Origin: Scytalidium lignicola
Taxonomy: Eukaryota; Ascomycota; Leotiomycetes
Direction: 5' to 3'
NCBI GenBank assembly: GCA_002812745.2
Contig: NCSJ02000143.1
Location: 41,282-105,281 of the forward strand
Length of the DNA stretch: 64,000 nucleotides
Both the position numbers and the translations under genes were made by a program. The notes under the pieces were generated by a model. That model was not told where the DNA came from and did not search any database. It was given only the letters and a program-made list of their open reading frames with translations. Numbering within the stretch: position 1 is the first letter of the stretch; the number at the start of each line of letters is the position of its first letter. Of the stretch, positions 36,318-48,137 are shown piece by piece.

Positions 36318-37064
36318 CTACTTAGGAACCTTGACTCCACTAATCTTTTCCAGCTCCTTGAGCAACCGATCCTGTAACTCAACATCATCCGCATCTCTCG
36401 CGACTCTCTCCTCCTTCAACCTGGCAAAGTACTTCCCTGTCTTACCTCTAGCAGCCCCCTCCCCTAACGCCAACATAGTAAAAGTATCAACGCCAAGATT
36501 GATATCGCCAGGAGCATGCTGCCCTCCCATCTTGGTTGGCACCCAACCGGGATCCGCTGAGTAGCACTCCACATCCGGCCACCGTCTCGCAAAAGCTTTC
36601 GCGAACATAACATTATGCAACTTGCTATCGCCGTACTCAGACGCGGTTAAATTATCTAGATTCACGCTCCCGCTGCGATGCATACCCGACGATATAAACA
36701 CCAGGCGTTTTGGCTTGTCCATCAAACAGGTCAACATATATGGTGCCAGCGTATTCACAGCAAACAAGGATGGTAAACCAGACTTGCCCTTCACGAGCTC
36801 CATGCCGAGATAGACACCTGCGTTATGTACCACTGCATCAAAGGGGCCAAGTTGATTTGCTTCAGCGGCAAGATGCTTTGTCTCATCAATGGAAGTGAGA
36901 TCCGCGATGAGAACGGCTTCGGAGCTGGGACAGGCTTGCACTGCGTCCCGAGCTCGCTGGGCGTTCCGCGCGTGGAGGACAACTTTATGACCATTTGCAA
37001 TGAGCTTTTGCGCCATGAGGGACCCTAGTCCATCAGAGGAGCCAGTGATAAAGAAGCGTGCCAT
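36318..37064 (-). CDS. Short-chain dehydrogenase/reductase
   Basis: Single exon, 248 residues. Rossmann start motif TGSSDGLG (7-14), HNAG (80-83), catalytic-type Ser at 125-126 and YGDSK (Y144, K148), then a DPGWVPT motif (171-177). All classical SDR landmarks are present, so it should bind NAD(P)H and reduce a carbonyl or oxidise an alcohol. Arg33 (HAR motif at the end of the second strand) favours NADPH. Substrate unknown. Cytosolic, no signal peptide. Transcribed away from the CorA-like gene's 3' end, in tandem with it. Confidence 0.92.
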   Translation of the reverse strand: MARFFITGSSDGLGSLMAQKLIANGHKVVLHARNAQRARDAVQACPSSEAVLIADLTSIDETKHLAAEANQLGPFDAVVHNAGVYLGMELVKGKSGLPSLFAVNTLAPYMLTCLMDKPKRLVFISSGMHRSGSVNLDNLTASEYGDSKLHNVMFAKAFARRWPDVECYSADPGWVPTKMGGQHAPGDINLGVDTFTMLALGEGAARGKTGKYFARLKEERVARDADDVELQDRLLKELEKISGVKVPK

Positions 37065-37779
37065 TCTTTTGAGAAATCGCTTTGGTTGAATCTAGATGAG
37101 AAATCCTTACAACTCGGAATGATCTAATAGATAGCTGACAAAGATTGAACTTGAAACTTGAGAGAAGAGTTATTTAATTAGTAAAACCTGTCAACGATCG
37201 GTAAAAATAGCTCGGCCGAGGGTGGGGAAGATTCGACATCACCAGCTCAACGGATTTAAGCTTATAAGCCCGATTTTAGAATCGAGGTTGAGAGTTTGAT
37301 TACTAGGAAGAGCAAGAGAGCAACACGTCATCCTTAATCGAGTGTCAAAATTTGATGTTCATCGTGGGCTTCGACATAAGGTTCTAATCCGCAGTTTCGT
37401 ATGGAGTGGATTCGCTCATTTATATTCTATTAGAAAGATTACCTGCCACGTCTGCAATAAATAGTTACATCAAGTTGCCGACCTCTGTTTGTTATGTCAG
37501 AATCCTACTAGGGAGAGGCACTAAAGCAGCAAAGTTTTCAATTCATGAAGGAGAATAGAAACCAGGAAAACTTTGGCTCATCTAGGATCATTAGACGATA
37601 AAAAGCGACGTGATCTAAGAGTCAATAATATGCTCATAAGGACCGGAGTCAGGAATCTGTAACTGTCTCCAATTTGAGAACAGTATAAGTGTATGCATGT
37701 GTAATGATTGAACCCCTCTGTTACCCTATATTAAAAATTCTATACCTTAGTAATAGTATTACCAATTATCCATTATCAA
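37065..37779. other. Intergenic between CorA-like gene and SDR gene
   Basis: No gene. Contains the SDR promoter on the - strand and the 3' flank of the CorA-like gene. Confidence 0.45.
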
Positions 37780-40700
37780 TTATGGAGTAATAACAGATTC
37801 CGTCACAATCGAAATATCTTTATTATCCGTCCTACTACTGCCAAACCGTAGGATTGGAATCCTCTTCTTCGCAGACATTTTTGGGTCGCCGTTAGTGTCA
37901 TCATTCCTCCTTGCACCAACTTCAGCCTCCTCATCCAAAGCTTTCTGCTTCTCCCTCTTCCTCAGTCCTTCCCAAAGCGGCCACTTCTTCTTCTCTTCTT
38001 CTATTTTCCTCTCTTTCACCCTTTCTCTATCATTGCCGTTTTTCTCGTTCTCGACCTTAACTCCGCTTTTCTTTTTCTGCTTCCCCTTCTTACTCTTCTC
38101 TCGTTGTTCCTTTTGCTCCTGTTCCTCCTCTTCATCTGACAACTCTGCATTAATAGCATCCGATTCCTGTTTTACAACGCGATTCTTTTGATATAGAGAC
38201 CATTGGGCCTGGATAGGCTCTATGCTGAAAGCGGCTGCGAATGTTGCGACTACGAAGCAAAGCGTCATCCATACATAGTCGCTACTTCCAAAATTCCCAG
38301 GGAGGATGTCGACACTAAGAGAAAAGAGTGCTGCAACGTAGGCTAGAGGAAGGTAGGCAATGGTAATATATGTGAGGACTCGAATGTTGTTGTTCTGTTT
38401 GATTGCTGCACGGCTGTCTTCTACGTTTGTGACTGATGATATCTGATGACAATTAGCTGGGATAGCTCCTCTACTATGTTTTTAAGTCTAGTGATTGACA
38501 GAACATACCCCATCACGTAACCTAGATATCTGTTCAATTTTTTGTTGAATCTTGAGATGCATAATGGATAGATTGCCATGTCGCTTGTCAAACTCTTCTA
38601 GGATATTCCTGTATCCTTGATCAAGGTCTTCATGATGTTTTCCAAGTTCCTAAATCCATATGCTTATATCAACAAAGATGTTCCATGCCAAACAGTTCAT
38701 GAGAAATAGTATTAACTTTGGAAACGGAAATCACGCACCTGTTCTGTTTTGGCAATCTCTCGCACCATTGTTTCTCTAGCTTCCTTGATTTTAGACAGCG
38801 ATGAAGACAGGCGATCATCAAACACCCGAAGCGCCTCAAGGCATAGAATCATCCTCCGCAACTTATACACAGCTAGATCACGCTCCTCCCAGTCGAAGCC
38901 CATCATGAGAACCTTGTCCTGTACCACACGTCATATTTCAGCACGGTTCTCAAGAAGATGGGTGGGAATTTGAGTTTGGTATACATACTCCTAGGCTGAG
39001 TCTTGCCATCAATGTATCAATAACCGCATCATACTCCTTTGCAATTTGCACACATAGATGTCCTAGCAAGATGAGAAAAGCAAGGCATCTACCGCTTGAC
39101 TGTTGGTTAATGAAAAGAGTAAGCGCTTCTGAAATGGCCTGGGCATGTGCTGGCATCGAGTCTTCTTCCATTAGTGAGGACATGAACAGACAAGTCCAGA
39201 ACATTCCACGTTTGTCTCCAGTAATAACAAGTGATGAGGCTGTCTCTTCGAACTTGATCTTTCCACTTGGCGCGTTGTGATCTTCACCACGAATAGCTTT
39301 CTCTCCTAGAGGTATTATGAGCGGGTTAGCTCTTTTTTCGTCATACATCTTATCAATATGTTTCTCCTCTAGCCGCCAATGGGAGATCGTGATGGTGGTG
39401 ATCCAAGCACTGCCCGTTGTATTAGAAAATTGGGAAGATGGCGTAAAATAATTATCAATTGTGTCCAATGCGTCCGTATGCCAAATATATATCAATGCTT
39501 CAATAAGCTTTGGAGAACACCTTTGAACGAATCTATTATTGTATTAGACAGTAGTGACATAGTTTGAACATAGATGATACGTACAATAAGCGGTGTCTAA
39601 CGTCTTGATCAACCATCTGAGACATAGTCAGCAATCTGCATAATAAACTGATAGTTCAGCACATACACTATCATCCAGGACAGTGTGGATATCGGAAAGA
39701 AACTTTGTGAGCAGAGATTGCCTAATCTTAGGATTCGCCAAAATCTCTTCCGCTCTTGGATGGATCTTATCGAGATATGGATAGCCCTTGACCCGATTCT
39801 CAAGGTAACAAGACCAAAGACTAGAGTTTCTTGTTGAGTCATTACGCTCTGATAATTCGACCTTCTGTGCTTCGTCGAAGAGATACATCAGTTGATTGTC
39901 GTTGCCAGTAAACTCCTGAGGAATTTGAAGCGGATTGGCACGGCCACCTCTACTTTTGATGTAGAATGTGCTTGCCTTGCCTAGAGTTAAATCGAAGAAA
40001 CTCAGGTATAACACATCCTTGATTGGGATTTGGGTGTAGATTTCACCAATCGACCAGTTCCGTATAGGGACCTCCTCATTCCCATTCTTTCGTCGTAGAT
40101 ACTTCTTGACTTCACTCCGAAGCTGAACCTTTCTCAACTGTGCCTCACGAAACTTTTCTGGGGTATCGTCTAAAGACTGTACCCAAGTTTGTGGATGTAG
40201 GTTTTCACCCCATCCTGGTTTCACTCCGGTCCAGTCATATTTAGACGACAGTTCGGTCGGATCCCTTTTCTGAAGCGTCTCGAGAAGGCTTTTCTGAAAC
40301 ATCATTTGCGTCTCTAGCATTTCATACAACCTGTCAAATTCCGCGGATTCACTTTGTACACGTTTATCATTCTTCACGGGACTTTGATACCGCGTTTGGC
40401 TCGTCTGTCCCGGGAATCTATTAGCTACTACTGATCTTCGTCGTTGTGCCACTGGCTCGAGAGCTGTGCGGTTTGTTAGCATGCCATAACTTAATCTGGG
40501 AGACTTGTCACAGCCATAGATTGACCTTTAATTTTCAAATCTAAAAGAGTAGCACAAACGATGCTCGATACATCATAATCCCACCATTGACGTAGCATTT
40601 CTCTCTTGCTAGTGTCCCACGACGGCAAGAAGGTATAATCAGAGGCAAGAAACTCAAAGCAATCATCTTTGATGGCCTTAACATCAACCTCTTCCTGCTG

Positions 40701-43414
40701 ATTCAATCCAGCCCAAAGAAGATTGTGGTGATTGAGACATACTAATTCCCAGGGAGAGCAAGCACGTACACGTCCCGATTTTAACTTCTTGGTTCCAGCA
40801 TTAAACGTAGTCGTCTTCGTCCTTTGCGAAATTCTCTTTCTAGCTTCTCTTACAACGATGTCAACCTCTCTAGCATATGTTCCTGGAAAGATTTCAGTCG
40901 CTAAAAGAGCAAGGCGATCTTCCAACTCATCCTCGGCGGAATAAGTGTCCAATTGCTCAGTTCTAGCCTTTCCAGAAAGCCTTACCGCCCTCCTAGCAGG
41001 GTCTGGAAGATTGGACATGTGGGAGATTTCAAGTCCGAGATAGGTACGAATACGTAGAATGCAACTGCGTCGGTACCATTGTAGCAAGCTAAGTTTAAGA
41101 CTTGAATCCCGTTTGTTCTGCATCGTATCCGAGATGTCAACCAGGTCGCTACCTTTCATTGTGTCCTTTAGCTTCTGAATCTCCGAGTCAAAGACATCTT
41201 GACAGTGGTGCATTATGTACCATATAGCCATTACTTGATAACAAGCATCAAATGGGTCCGGAGGATTATTATTGTCATAATCATCGTGTTCCACACGCGG
41301 ACTAGTACCGGATGCACTTGGTACCATGCTGCGATTCCGATTGAATTCAACATGCATAATCCAGACGCAGATAGCCTGAATTGCCTTTTTTACCTTAGAT
41401 CGATAGGCTTTGTGGTTTTGTGGTAGGTGATGTTTTTCCTCAGTAGATAAGCTCTCATGCTTTTGATTAAGTGCGCTACCTTCTAATGGATACTTCTGCT
41501 CCAGAAGACCGAGGAAATTATACACTTTGACAAGTAATCGAACCTGCCAACTATATATATCAGTCAGTAAATTACCATACACTAGAGGGAACTTAACATA
41601 CAAGACAGATTTCAGATCTACCTGTTGCGAGAATTGATTCTGTGTAAGAGCTGTTCTGGGCATATCAGAGCTGATGACCTGCATCAATTTCGCTGTTCCA
41701 TCGGTAGCAGGGTTAGTGATAGGATCAGATCGAACCTCTGCATCGAGCGATATGAATGGAGATTCCGGTTTGAATTGGTCAGGAACCTGAAGCATGCCAG
41801 GACGATGTTGATGAACATCGCCATCATCCTTAGGTTCTGGTCGTTGTGGGACCCTATAGCTTGCATAAGTCCTCCCAAATAATGTAGTATTAGGCACAGA
41901 CGAGACACATAATATCCTTTCCACACATGTAACGATAGCTCGTCTCTCCATTGCATCTTGTTCATCTGCTCCATGCCACGCAACTGACCATATTCGGTTT
42001 GTTGCCTCTTCGTCCTCATCTTTCAAGCCTAGGTACTTTGAAACTATAGAAGATGATGGATAGGTCGGTATTGGCTTAATAAACTCCTCATCCGACTGAA
42101 TTAATGTGTATGCCACGATCACGACTTTAGCCTTCGATTCCTCAAGTTCTATTTCATACTTAGCAGTAGTATCGTTGACTTCACGCCGCCCTGGATGTGC
42201 AATGGCATTCAAACGCTCGCCACCAGCTTCAAACACCTGTATATAAAGAGTGCAGTCATATTCCTTGCTTCTACAGGCAATCCAATCGCTATCAGAATGA
42301 ACTGAATAAAGATCTGCTGTTGGGGGATCACTGTCGCCAAAGCACGGGCAATCAAATCGGAGCAGCCCACCGACTTGGAATGCGACTCTTCTCCGGCGTC
42401 GAGGGGGGCGTGTAGAAGTGCGAGATGACATGACAGATGGTGTTGTCGGAGCAGTTAGAGGAACATTGATGTATATTTGATCCTTATGGTTGATATCTAA
42501 CTTCTGCTGCTCCTTGGGTGAACTTTCGTCACTTACTACAACATTCAGCTCCTTTGAAATATCTTGTACACCGTGCTGATCTTGTGAATGATCCTCAGGT
42601 ATGATATTAGGTTGTTTCGGAGGAGGGTCCTCTGGCGGTGCATCCTCTTCTGGCACAAGAATAAAGCTCTCAGTAGAACTATCATCTCTAGGATCATCTC
42701 TAGGGTCCCCAGGAAAGATTCGTACTACCTGGTACATTGTACTGTTTTTAACAAAGCACAAAGTCTCATAAGACGCATCCTGTAGCTCATCGGTTTTGTC
42801 CTTCGCGACTCCCTCTTGTTCCTTTTTATCCAGAGTATATCTCATATAGGGCCATCGTGAATTAACGAGGCCCTGGCCCCAGACATTACCATGCTCGAGG
42901 TCAGAATCTGGGAGCATCTGGAAGCCAAAGGTTCCTTTGCCGCCTGTATGGTCCCTATGCTGGACTCTTGCTAATAGGGCATCTGGATTATCTGGGAAGT
43001 CTCCACGTACGCGGACGACGCCACAGTTGGGATCTGGTGCAGAAATTTGGAGAAGTTCATGCCAATCAGTCAAAGACGCTGTAACGCCATTGATTCCAAA
43101 ATCAGTGGATCGCGCCGTATTTTCCCAGTCATAAGGAATAAAATAAGTCTCTGTATTGGAGGCAACACAAATCAGCAGCTGCCCTGTCGACTATAATCAA
43201 ATTATATAGATCATAATAAGCCACAATTACCGTCTAAATCGAGATCCTTCAGCCATGAGAATTCCTCGCCATCGTCTACAGAATTGCGTCTAGGGCTTTC
43301 TGCTCGATGTCCTGCGTGATCTGAAGAGCGTGAGCTTGCTGAACGCATTGACCGCACATCAGGACTTTTGGGAACGTCCTCAGACTGGATAACTGGTGGC
43401 GATTCCACGGACAT
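37780..43414 (-). CDS. Very large CorA-like membrane protein (1,715 residues)
   Basis: Exons on the - strand: 43414-43231, 43183-41602, 41550-40526, 40463-39667, 39616-39585, 39532-38989, 38918-38739, 38649-38509 and 38442-37780; all phases join. The 5' two thirds have a Ser-rich start, an acidic/Pro region, and a middle of no known fold. The C-terminal part has helical coiled segments, then two membrane helices at about 1517-1537 and 1553-1569, joined by LPGNFGS. This is the topology of fungal CorA-like Mg2+-transporter proteins, but the ion-selecting GMN triplet is not present (PGN instead), so transport is unproven. A Lys/Glu-rich tail of about 135 residues follows. The 51-bp intron at 41601-41551 is in frame and could be retained; its GTATGT donor and TACTGAC branch site argue it is spliced. 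Additional 5' exons are possible. Confidence 0.75.
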
Positions 43415-44097
43415 AGAGCCTGTCTTCAATGCCTAGCATTGGCAGTTACAGGCCTCCGTATCTGTCTGTATATTTGGGGAATAATGGAAAGAAGAGAAGA
43501 AAATGTTCAGCCTCACACGACTCCACTTGAGGTGTGATTATCTGCACCTCAGTCTAGCCAAATAAAGCATAGATCTCCGGCATCCAGCAAAGCATCTTTT
43601 ATTAGAAATTACTCGATCGAGATGGAGTTGGATGCATTATAAATTTTCATTGCCTTTTAACATTCTCTGAATATCTAGTAGTTATCTAATTTTTGCTTTT
43701 GATGACTACAATTAAAGTAGCTTCGTTTGGTCCCCGAAATACGGCTACTGACAGCGGATGTACCCGTCGCTCCGCTGAAACTAATTGTTCGGAAACAGCG
43801 CGCCGGTGCCTTCCAATATAATTCTTTCTTAATTCGAGACATAGTTTATTTTCATGGGGTTTTGAATGAGCCCAAACAAACAGTATCGACATGGTCAAGT
43901 GGGGAAGCAACAGTTGGTCCCGCCTGTGGATACTGTATCTTCAGCTCTTAACTACATACGCCTCACATCACGCTAACTCGTAAGTGCAAGCCCAAAAGTG
44001 CTCAGCCTCCTGCAGGCTGTGGTAGATAGGAAATTGAGCAAATTTTGATTATCAATTTCCAAAATTATCAGTAGAGACTTTTTCTCATTCTCTAAAT
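43415..44097. other. Intergenic, upstream of the CorA-like gene
   Basis: No gene seen; short frames on both strands at 43686-43951 overlap each other and have no family features. Confidence 0.4.
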
Positions 44098-44943
44098 ATG
44101 AGGGGCTATAGTGTTTCTATTATTGTAATCCTCCCCCCTCAAGGTATACGCCAGTCGCTGGAACGACCTTTCATTTCATCCGTAAAAGGCTCGGGCGTAA
44201 CCCCTCCTTCACCAAGAGTGGCAGTGAGCTTTAGATGTTCAGTCGATGACGTATCGGCTCTTGTCAATTTAGTATGGCAGACAGTAGAAGATGCCCGAAA
44301 AGCATATGGTGAGTACGACGACCTCACAGTTGAAATGGCGAATCTGTATCGAGTCTTATGACGATTACACAAAGAGTTCAATAACCCCAATGCCCTCTTA
44401 AATAAAGCCAGGAAAAAAAAAAAGACAAAAACACAACGAGCTGTGTGCTAGGTATGAGTGCACCTTGAAGGCCATGGCCCTATTTTCACCAAATATATTG
44501 TATATCGGCTACAAACGACGCGGCAAGAGGCTATGGAAGAAAGTTCAGTTTAGGAATAGAGATGTTAAGAATCTCATTGCTATCAAGCAGAAACCGGTCG
44601 CTCATACTTCTGCAGGTCTGATGAGTGTAAACCTTTGCTTGTTAAATACCCAAGACAAAGTGTGCCAAGAGTATAAAGGAAAGAGAAAGCAAATGGCGCT
44701 AGCATTGAATGGGGTGATGCAGGCAAAAGGATGAAGATGAAGGGCGAAATAGAAATTCTAGAGACACCACTGTATCAAATCCGTTCGAGGGGGCAATTGA
44801 ACGTAATATTTCCGAAGGTTCCATGTCTAGATCCTAATTCTCGGAAGGAATGTCAAACTCCAAGCCCTATGAATCATAGCCACAACAAGGACAAGAAGAA
44901 TCAAATCTTGATACCCATGCCAACACCACAACACGACCTATAA
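44098..44943 (+). pseudogene. Relic of a fungal STAND-type N-terminal domain
   Basis: The frame from 44098 reaches VSFRCSVDDVSALVNLVW then EYDDLTVEMANLYRVL. After a TGA it continues as RLHKEFNNPNALLNKARK in the same frame. A shifted frame (44465-44734) reads WKKVQFRNRDVKNL and later MALALNGVMQAKG. A third frame runs 44731-44943. In order, these resemble the helical N-terminal domain of fungal NLR/STAND and related proteins (the GFSVGDF..A..L..... type), which couples to NACHT or NB-ARC parts. Here no such downstream domain exists. One stop and at least two frame changes; several Gly-to-Arg/Lys-like changes fit G to A mutation. Family call is by pattern memory. Confidence 0.5.
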
Positions 44944-45440
44944 CCTATTAATTACATCGAGTGCGAAAGAAAGGGAAGTTCGAAATTTCTGTAAAGTTCC
45001 ACAAGACTTAGAACTCATACTATATCACCCCAACAAGGAAATGCTTGCAACTAAAACAGATGATCGAAGAAGATTAGCTGCCACTAATATAAATCTCATG
45101 GGCGATCCAATAACATGTTTATTTCAGGAGACATCATTCTCTCGGAGAGAGGGATTGGGGAAGGAAGTTCGTTGATAGGATACCTATTCCGTACAGTCTC
45201 TAGTGTACAATTAGCTAGCAAGTGTCATTCACTGCTTGTAGCCAAAGTTCCAGAGTCCATAGTTCTTCATTTACCTAGAAAAGCCAGCCCACGTCTTGCT
45301 TCTCCTTAATACGCAAGCGGAAATAATGAAAATACAACAGAGTACTGCGAGATCTAGGCGACCGTGCAAACCCTAAAACTCGTAACAGTCCCAAACGCCA
45401 ATCACACTGTCTTTGAACTCCAATTTCTCTCCGTGATCCA
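44944..45440. other. Intergenic, no gene seen
   Basis: Lies between the STAND relic and the 3' end of the zinc-finger gene. A 64-codon frame at 45115-45309 has no recognised features. Confidence 0.4.
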
Positions 45441-46250
45441 CTAACTCCGAATCATTCTTCCAACCATATTCTCAATCCCATTCTTCGCCTCTCTCTGCAC
45501 CATAGCAAACCTCATAAGCCCACAAGTCTCACTCTCAATATGCATCACAAGGCCACTAAGCAACTTAAAAGTTGTTCCACACCTACCATTTGGACACTTG
45601 TAGATGTCCATCTCATGAGCCGGACTTTTCATATGCGCATTCAGGGATTGAAGTGTCCTAAAATCCTTATTACAAAGATAGCACTCGTATAAACCGGTAG
45701 AATAGTTATATGCTCGTTCCGTAGCAATGTTCTCCACGTTGGGTTGGGAGTCGTAAGTCAAGAGAGGACGGGTAATCACATTTCCTCGATCGAGACGCTG
45801 TATAATGTTATTTATGCTGTGGCGGTTTAATCCAGATGTGCAGGTTCCACTTTCAAGGTGGATGGTCATGCCTGACGCAGTGACAAAGTTACGTTTGCAG
45901 AAGGGACAGGTGATGTTGTGACCTTGGTGGACACTGGAGCGCATGTGCTATGATCGAAATATTAGTGAAGGTAAAATATTGCAACTTGAAGGAGAATAGT
46001 ATGAATTAGTTGCATTGATACCTACCTGCATGAGGTTTGGCATACTGTTGAACGTCCGGTCACACTCGGAACAGTAGGGATGGTCCGCTGTGTCAATCAT
46101 GTGCTGATTGAGAGATCTCTCTGATCCAAAACAACGATCACAGAACTGGCAACCCCACTCTTCATTACTATGAGCAGCGCTATTTGCGCAGTGCTGGCTG
46201 AGGGCAGCAAAGGTGCTGAAGTCTCGGTCACATCTGTAACACCAGGGCAT
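45441..46250 (-). CDS. Multi-finger C2H2 zinc-finger protein
   Basis: Two exons, 46250-46026 and 45947-45441, 243 residues; the 78-bp intron restores NLMQ-HMRSSVH across a finger. Fingers in order: CYRCDRDF (from residue 4), CQFCDRCF, CSECDRTF, CPFCKRNF, CYLCNKDF and a last one beginning CPNGRCGTTF. Two fingers end in H..ESGTC or H..ESETC, the HXnC variant. Between fingers four and five is an unstructured spacer of about 60 residues. Nothing else is present: no acidic activation region or dimer domain. Possible nucleic acid binding, nuclear; family common but uncharacterised in filamentous ascomycetes. Confidence 0.88.
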
Positions 46251-47432
46251 GGCGAGACGCTCGATTGGGACGGTTTGAGGCAGGAATGGAGCTGACTAAA
46301 GGCGAGACTAATAAGGGTTGCTGAAAACTATTAATCAATCTGCTCTCTAGAAACGCCAGTTAAATGATTTTCATAGCTAAGGGGCTTCAATGAAAGAGAG
46401 GAGGGGAATGAAGAGGGGAAGCAACTGCACTGATGAGCAAAGCTGATAAAGGGGAATAAGCAAACATACGGCTAACCGTAATCGCCGTCCTGACGCGTCG
46501 CACGATCGTCTGAGAATGAACATAGTGGGCTACTACAATTATCTCTTGTAAGAGGAAAGTTTGTGGTTCTAGATAGGAAGTGGGAAAGTATACAGCGACA
46601 TAGTAGTTGATGCGATGGCGTTTAGATGAATGCAATGGAACTTCGCAGTTTTAGTGTGCTAAGGGGGCGGTGGTGGCATTGTAACTTTCTCAGCAGCTCA
46701 TGTATGATAGTTAACCTTAAAACAGCCTATAAACATAAATACAGTAAGTGTATATTAGCTTGAGCGAATGAAAAAAGGTCACCTACTTTACCTTGCATTG
46801 ATTACTCGAATTAATGTAAAAATAAAGTTCAAATTTATATCTGTTTATCTTCCATATATATATTTTGTAATATTGTTATCAAAGTAGTTAAGTTTTAGTG
46901 GATTTTGGTGTAAAATTGGGCATTCGCTCAGACTTGTGAGCTTCGATGGACACCTGAGATATTCATAGCGAAAGGCTTGTCCTGGCACCTTTTTGATCGG
47001 CGATAATTGGAAACCTGTGACGAAGGTTACCAACAAAAGATGGAAGGCTGAAGATCATTGAGCTAGGAGTGCTGAACCATCGCAGTTTTCCTTCCTGATC
47101 TAGTAATTTCCAAAGCTTATGTTTACAACACGGATGTAAAATCGTTGAGTGTGTTCCAACTTGACATTCCATACAGTCGAATAGATAAATTTCCAAAATC
47201 CCAACCCATTCTTATTTTCAAGCCCCAATTATTGTGTTCTTTACCCGTACATTCTACTCCCAATCATCTCAATGATAAGACTTTTTCTCTGGAAAAGCTT
47301 CTCCGGCTTTGTCAGCATGGAGCCAATGACTCAACTTACCACCCCGCATCGCAGGGCGTATCTACAAATATGGTCACGGCTTCCCTCTTGTTCATTCTAT
47401 CCCATATCTATATGGAAGGCACGCACTAAACA
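46251..47432. other. Shared upstream region of two divergent genes
   Basis: 1.2 kb between the zinc-finger gene (-) and the M24 gene (+). No gene supported. The frame 47145-47429 directly before the M24 start is Ser/Leu-rich and shows no family similarity, so it is read as leader. Confidence 0.45.
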
Positions 47433-48137
47433 ATGGCCACCGACATTATAAAGATAGAGGAGCATGAACGAGCTGCTTATCTTCTGGACGCCCAAACCAA
47501 GGCCATCCGGCTTTTCGAGGAGATCGAGCGGGATTTCATCCGGCCCGGTATCAGCGAAAAAGCGTTGAGCGACGAAATTCACGAACTTGGTGCCAAACGT
47601 CACGGCATTCGTACCCATTGGCATAAACGGGTCATCAGAAGCGGTCCAAACACATTGAAGCCCTATGCCGAAAACCCTCCAGACCGCATCATTGAACCCG
47701 ACGACATCCTGTTTGTCGATCTAGGTCCTGTGTTTGAGGCCTGGGAAGCTGACTTTGGGCGCACCTTCGTCCTTGGTGACGACCCTGTCAAGAAGAAACT
47801 GCGCGACTCACTTGAACCCGTATGGAAGGCAGTCAAGGCGCGCTTCCGCGAGAACCCAGATATGACGGGTGGAGAGCTGTATGATATCGCGTGTGAGCTG
47901 GCCAAGCAAGCTGGGTGGGAGTTCGGTGGTCCCATTGCCGGTCATCTGGTTGGGTCGTTCCCACATGAACGCATCCCACGCGACAAAATCACTCTCTACA
48001 TTACCGATGGAAATACTGAACCGATGAGTCGTCTCAGTGGTGATGGGCAGAGACGGCATTGGATTCTCGAGATCCATCTTGTGGATCGTGTTCGCCAGAT
48101 TGGCGCTTTCTACGAACAACTCCTAACAATCGATTGA
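47433..48137 (+). CDS. Peptidase M24 (pita-bread fold) family protein
   Basis: Single exon, 234 residues. Putative metal ligands sit where expected: D96 (in FVDLG), D107 (in ADFGRT), H171 (in AGHLVG), E213 (in ILEIH) and E228. That is the D-D-H-E-E set of aminopeptidase P/methionine aminopeptidase-type enzymes. The usual N-terminal creatinase-type domain of prolidases is absent, so this is the catalytic domain alone, typical of small fungal and bacterial M24 proteins. It may cleave N-terminal residues or have another hydrolase role. The start ATG at 47433 is preceded by CACTAAACA, a good fungal context. Moderately GC-rich relative to flanks. Confidence 0.9.
   Translation: MATDIIKIEEHERAAYLLDAQTKAIRLFEEIERDFIRPGISEKALSDEIHELGAKRHGIRTHWHKRVIRSGPNTLKPYAENPPDRIIEPDDILFVDLGPVFEAWEADFGRTFVLGDDPVKKKLRDSLEPVWKAVKARFRENPDMTGGELYDIACELAKQAGWEFGGPIAGHLVGSFPHERIPRDKITLYITDGNTEPMSRLSGDGQRRHWILEIHLVDRVRQIGAFYEQLLTID

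Noticed and set aside
24073..37064. Secondary-metabolite gene cluster
   Set aside because: No polyketide synthase, peptide synthetase, terpene cyclase or similar backbone gene is present; only oxidoreductases and poorly known families.
37895..38191. Ser/Phe-rich + strand frame resembling a signal-peptide or mucin-like protein
   Set aside because: Antisense reading of the Lys/Glu-rich tail of the CorA-like gene, which produces Ser/Phe/Leu codons automatically.
47145..47429. 94-codon frame ending just before the M24 gene
   Set aside because: No family signal and wrong context for a gene; read as 5' leader.
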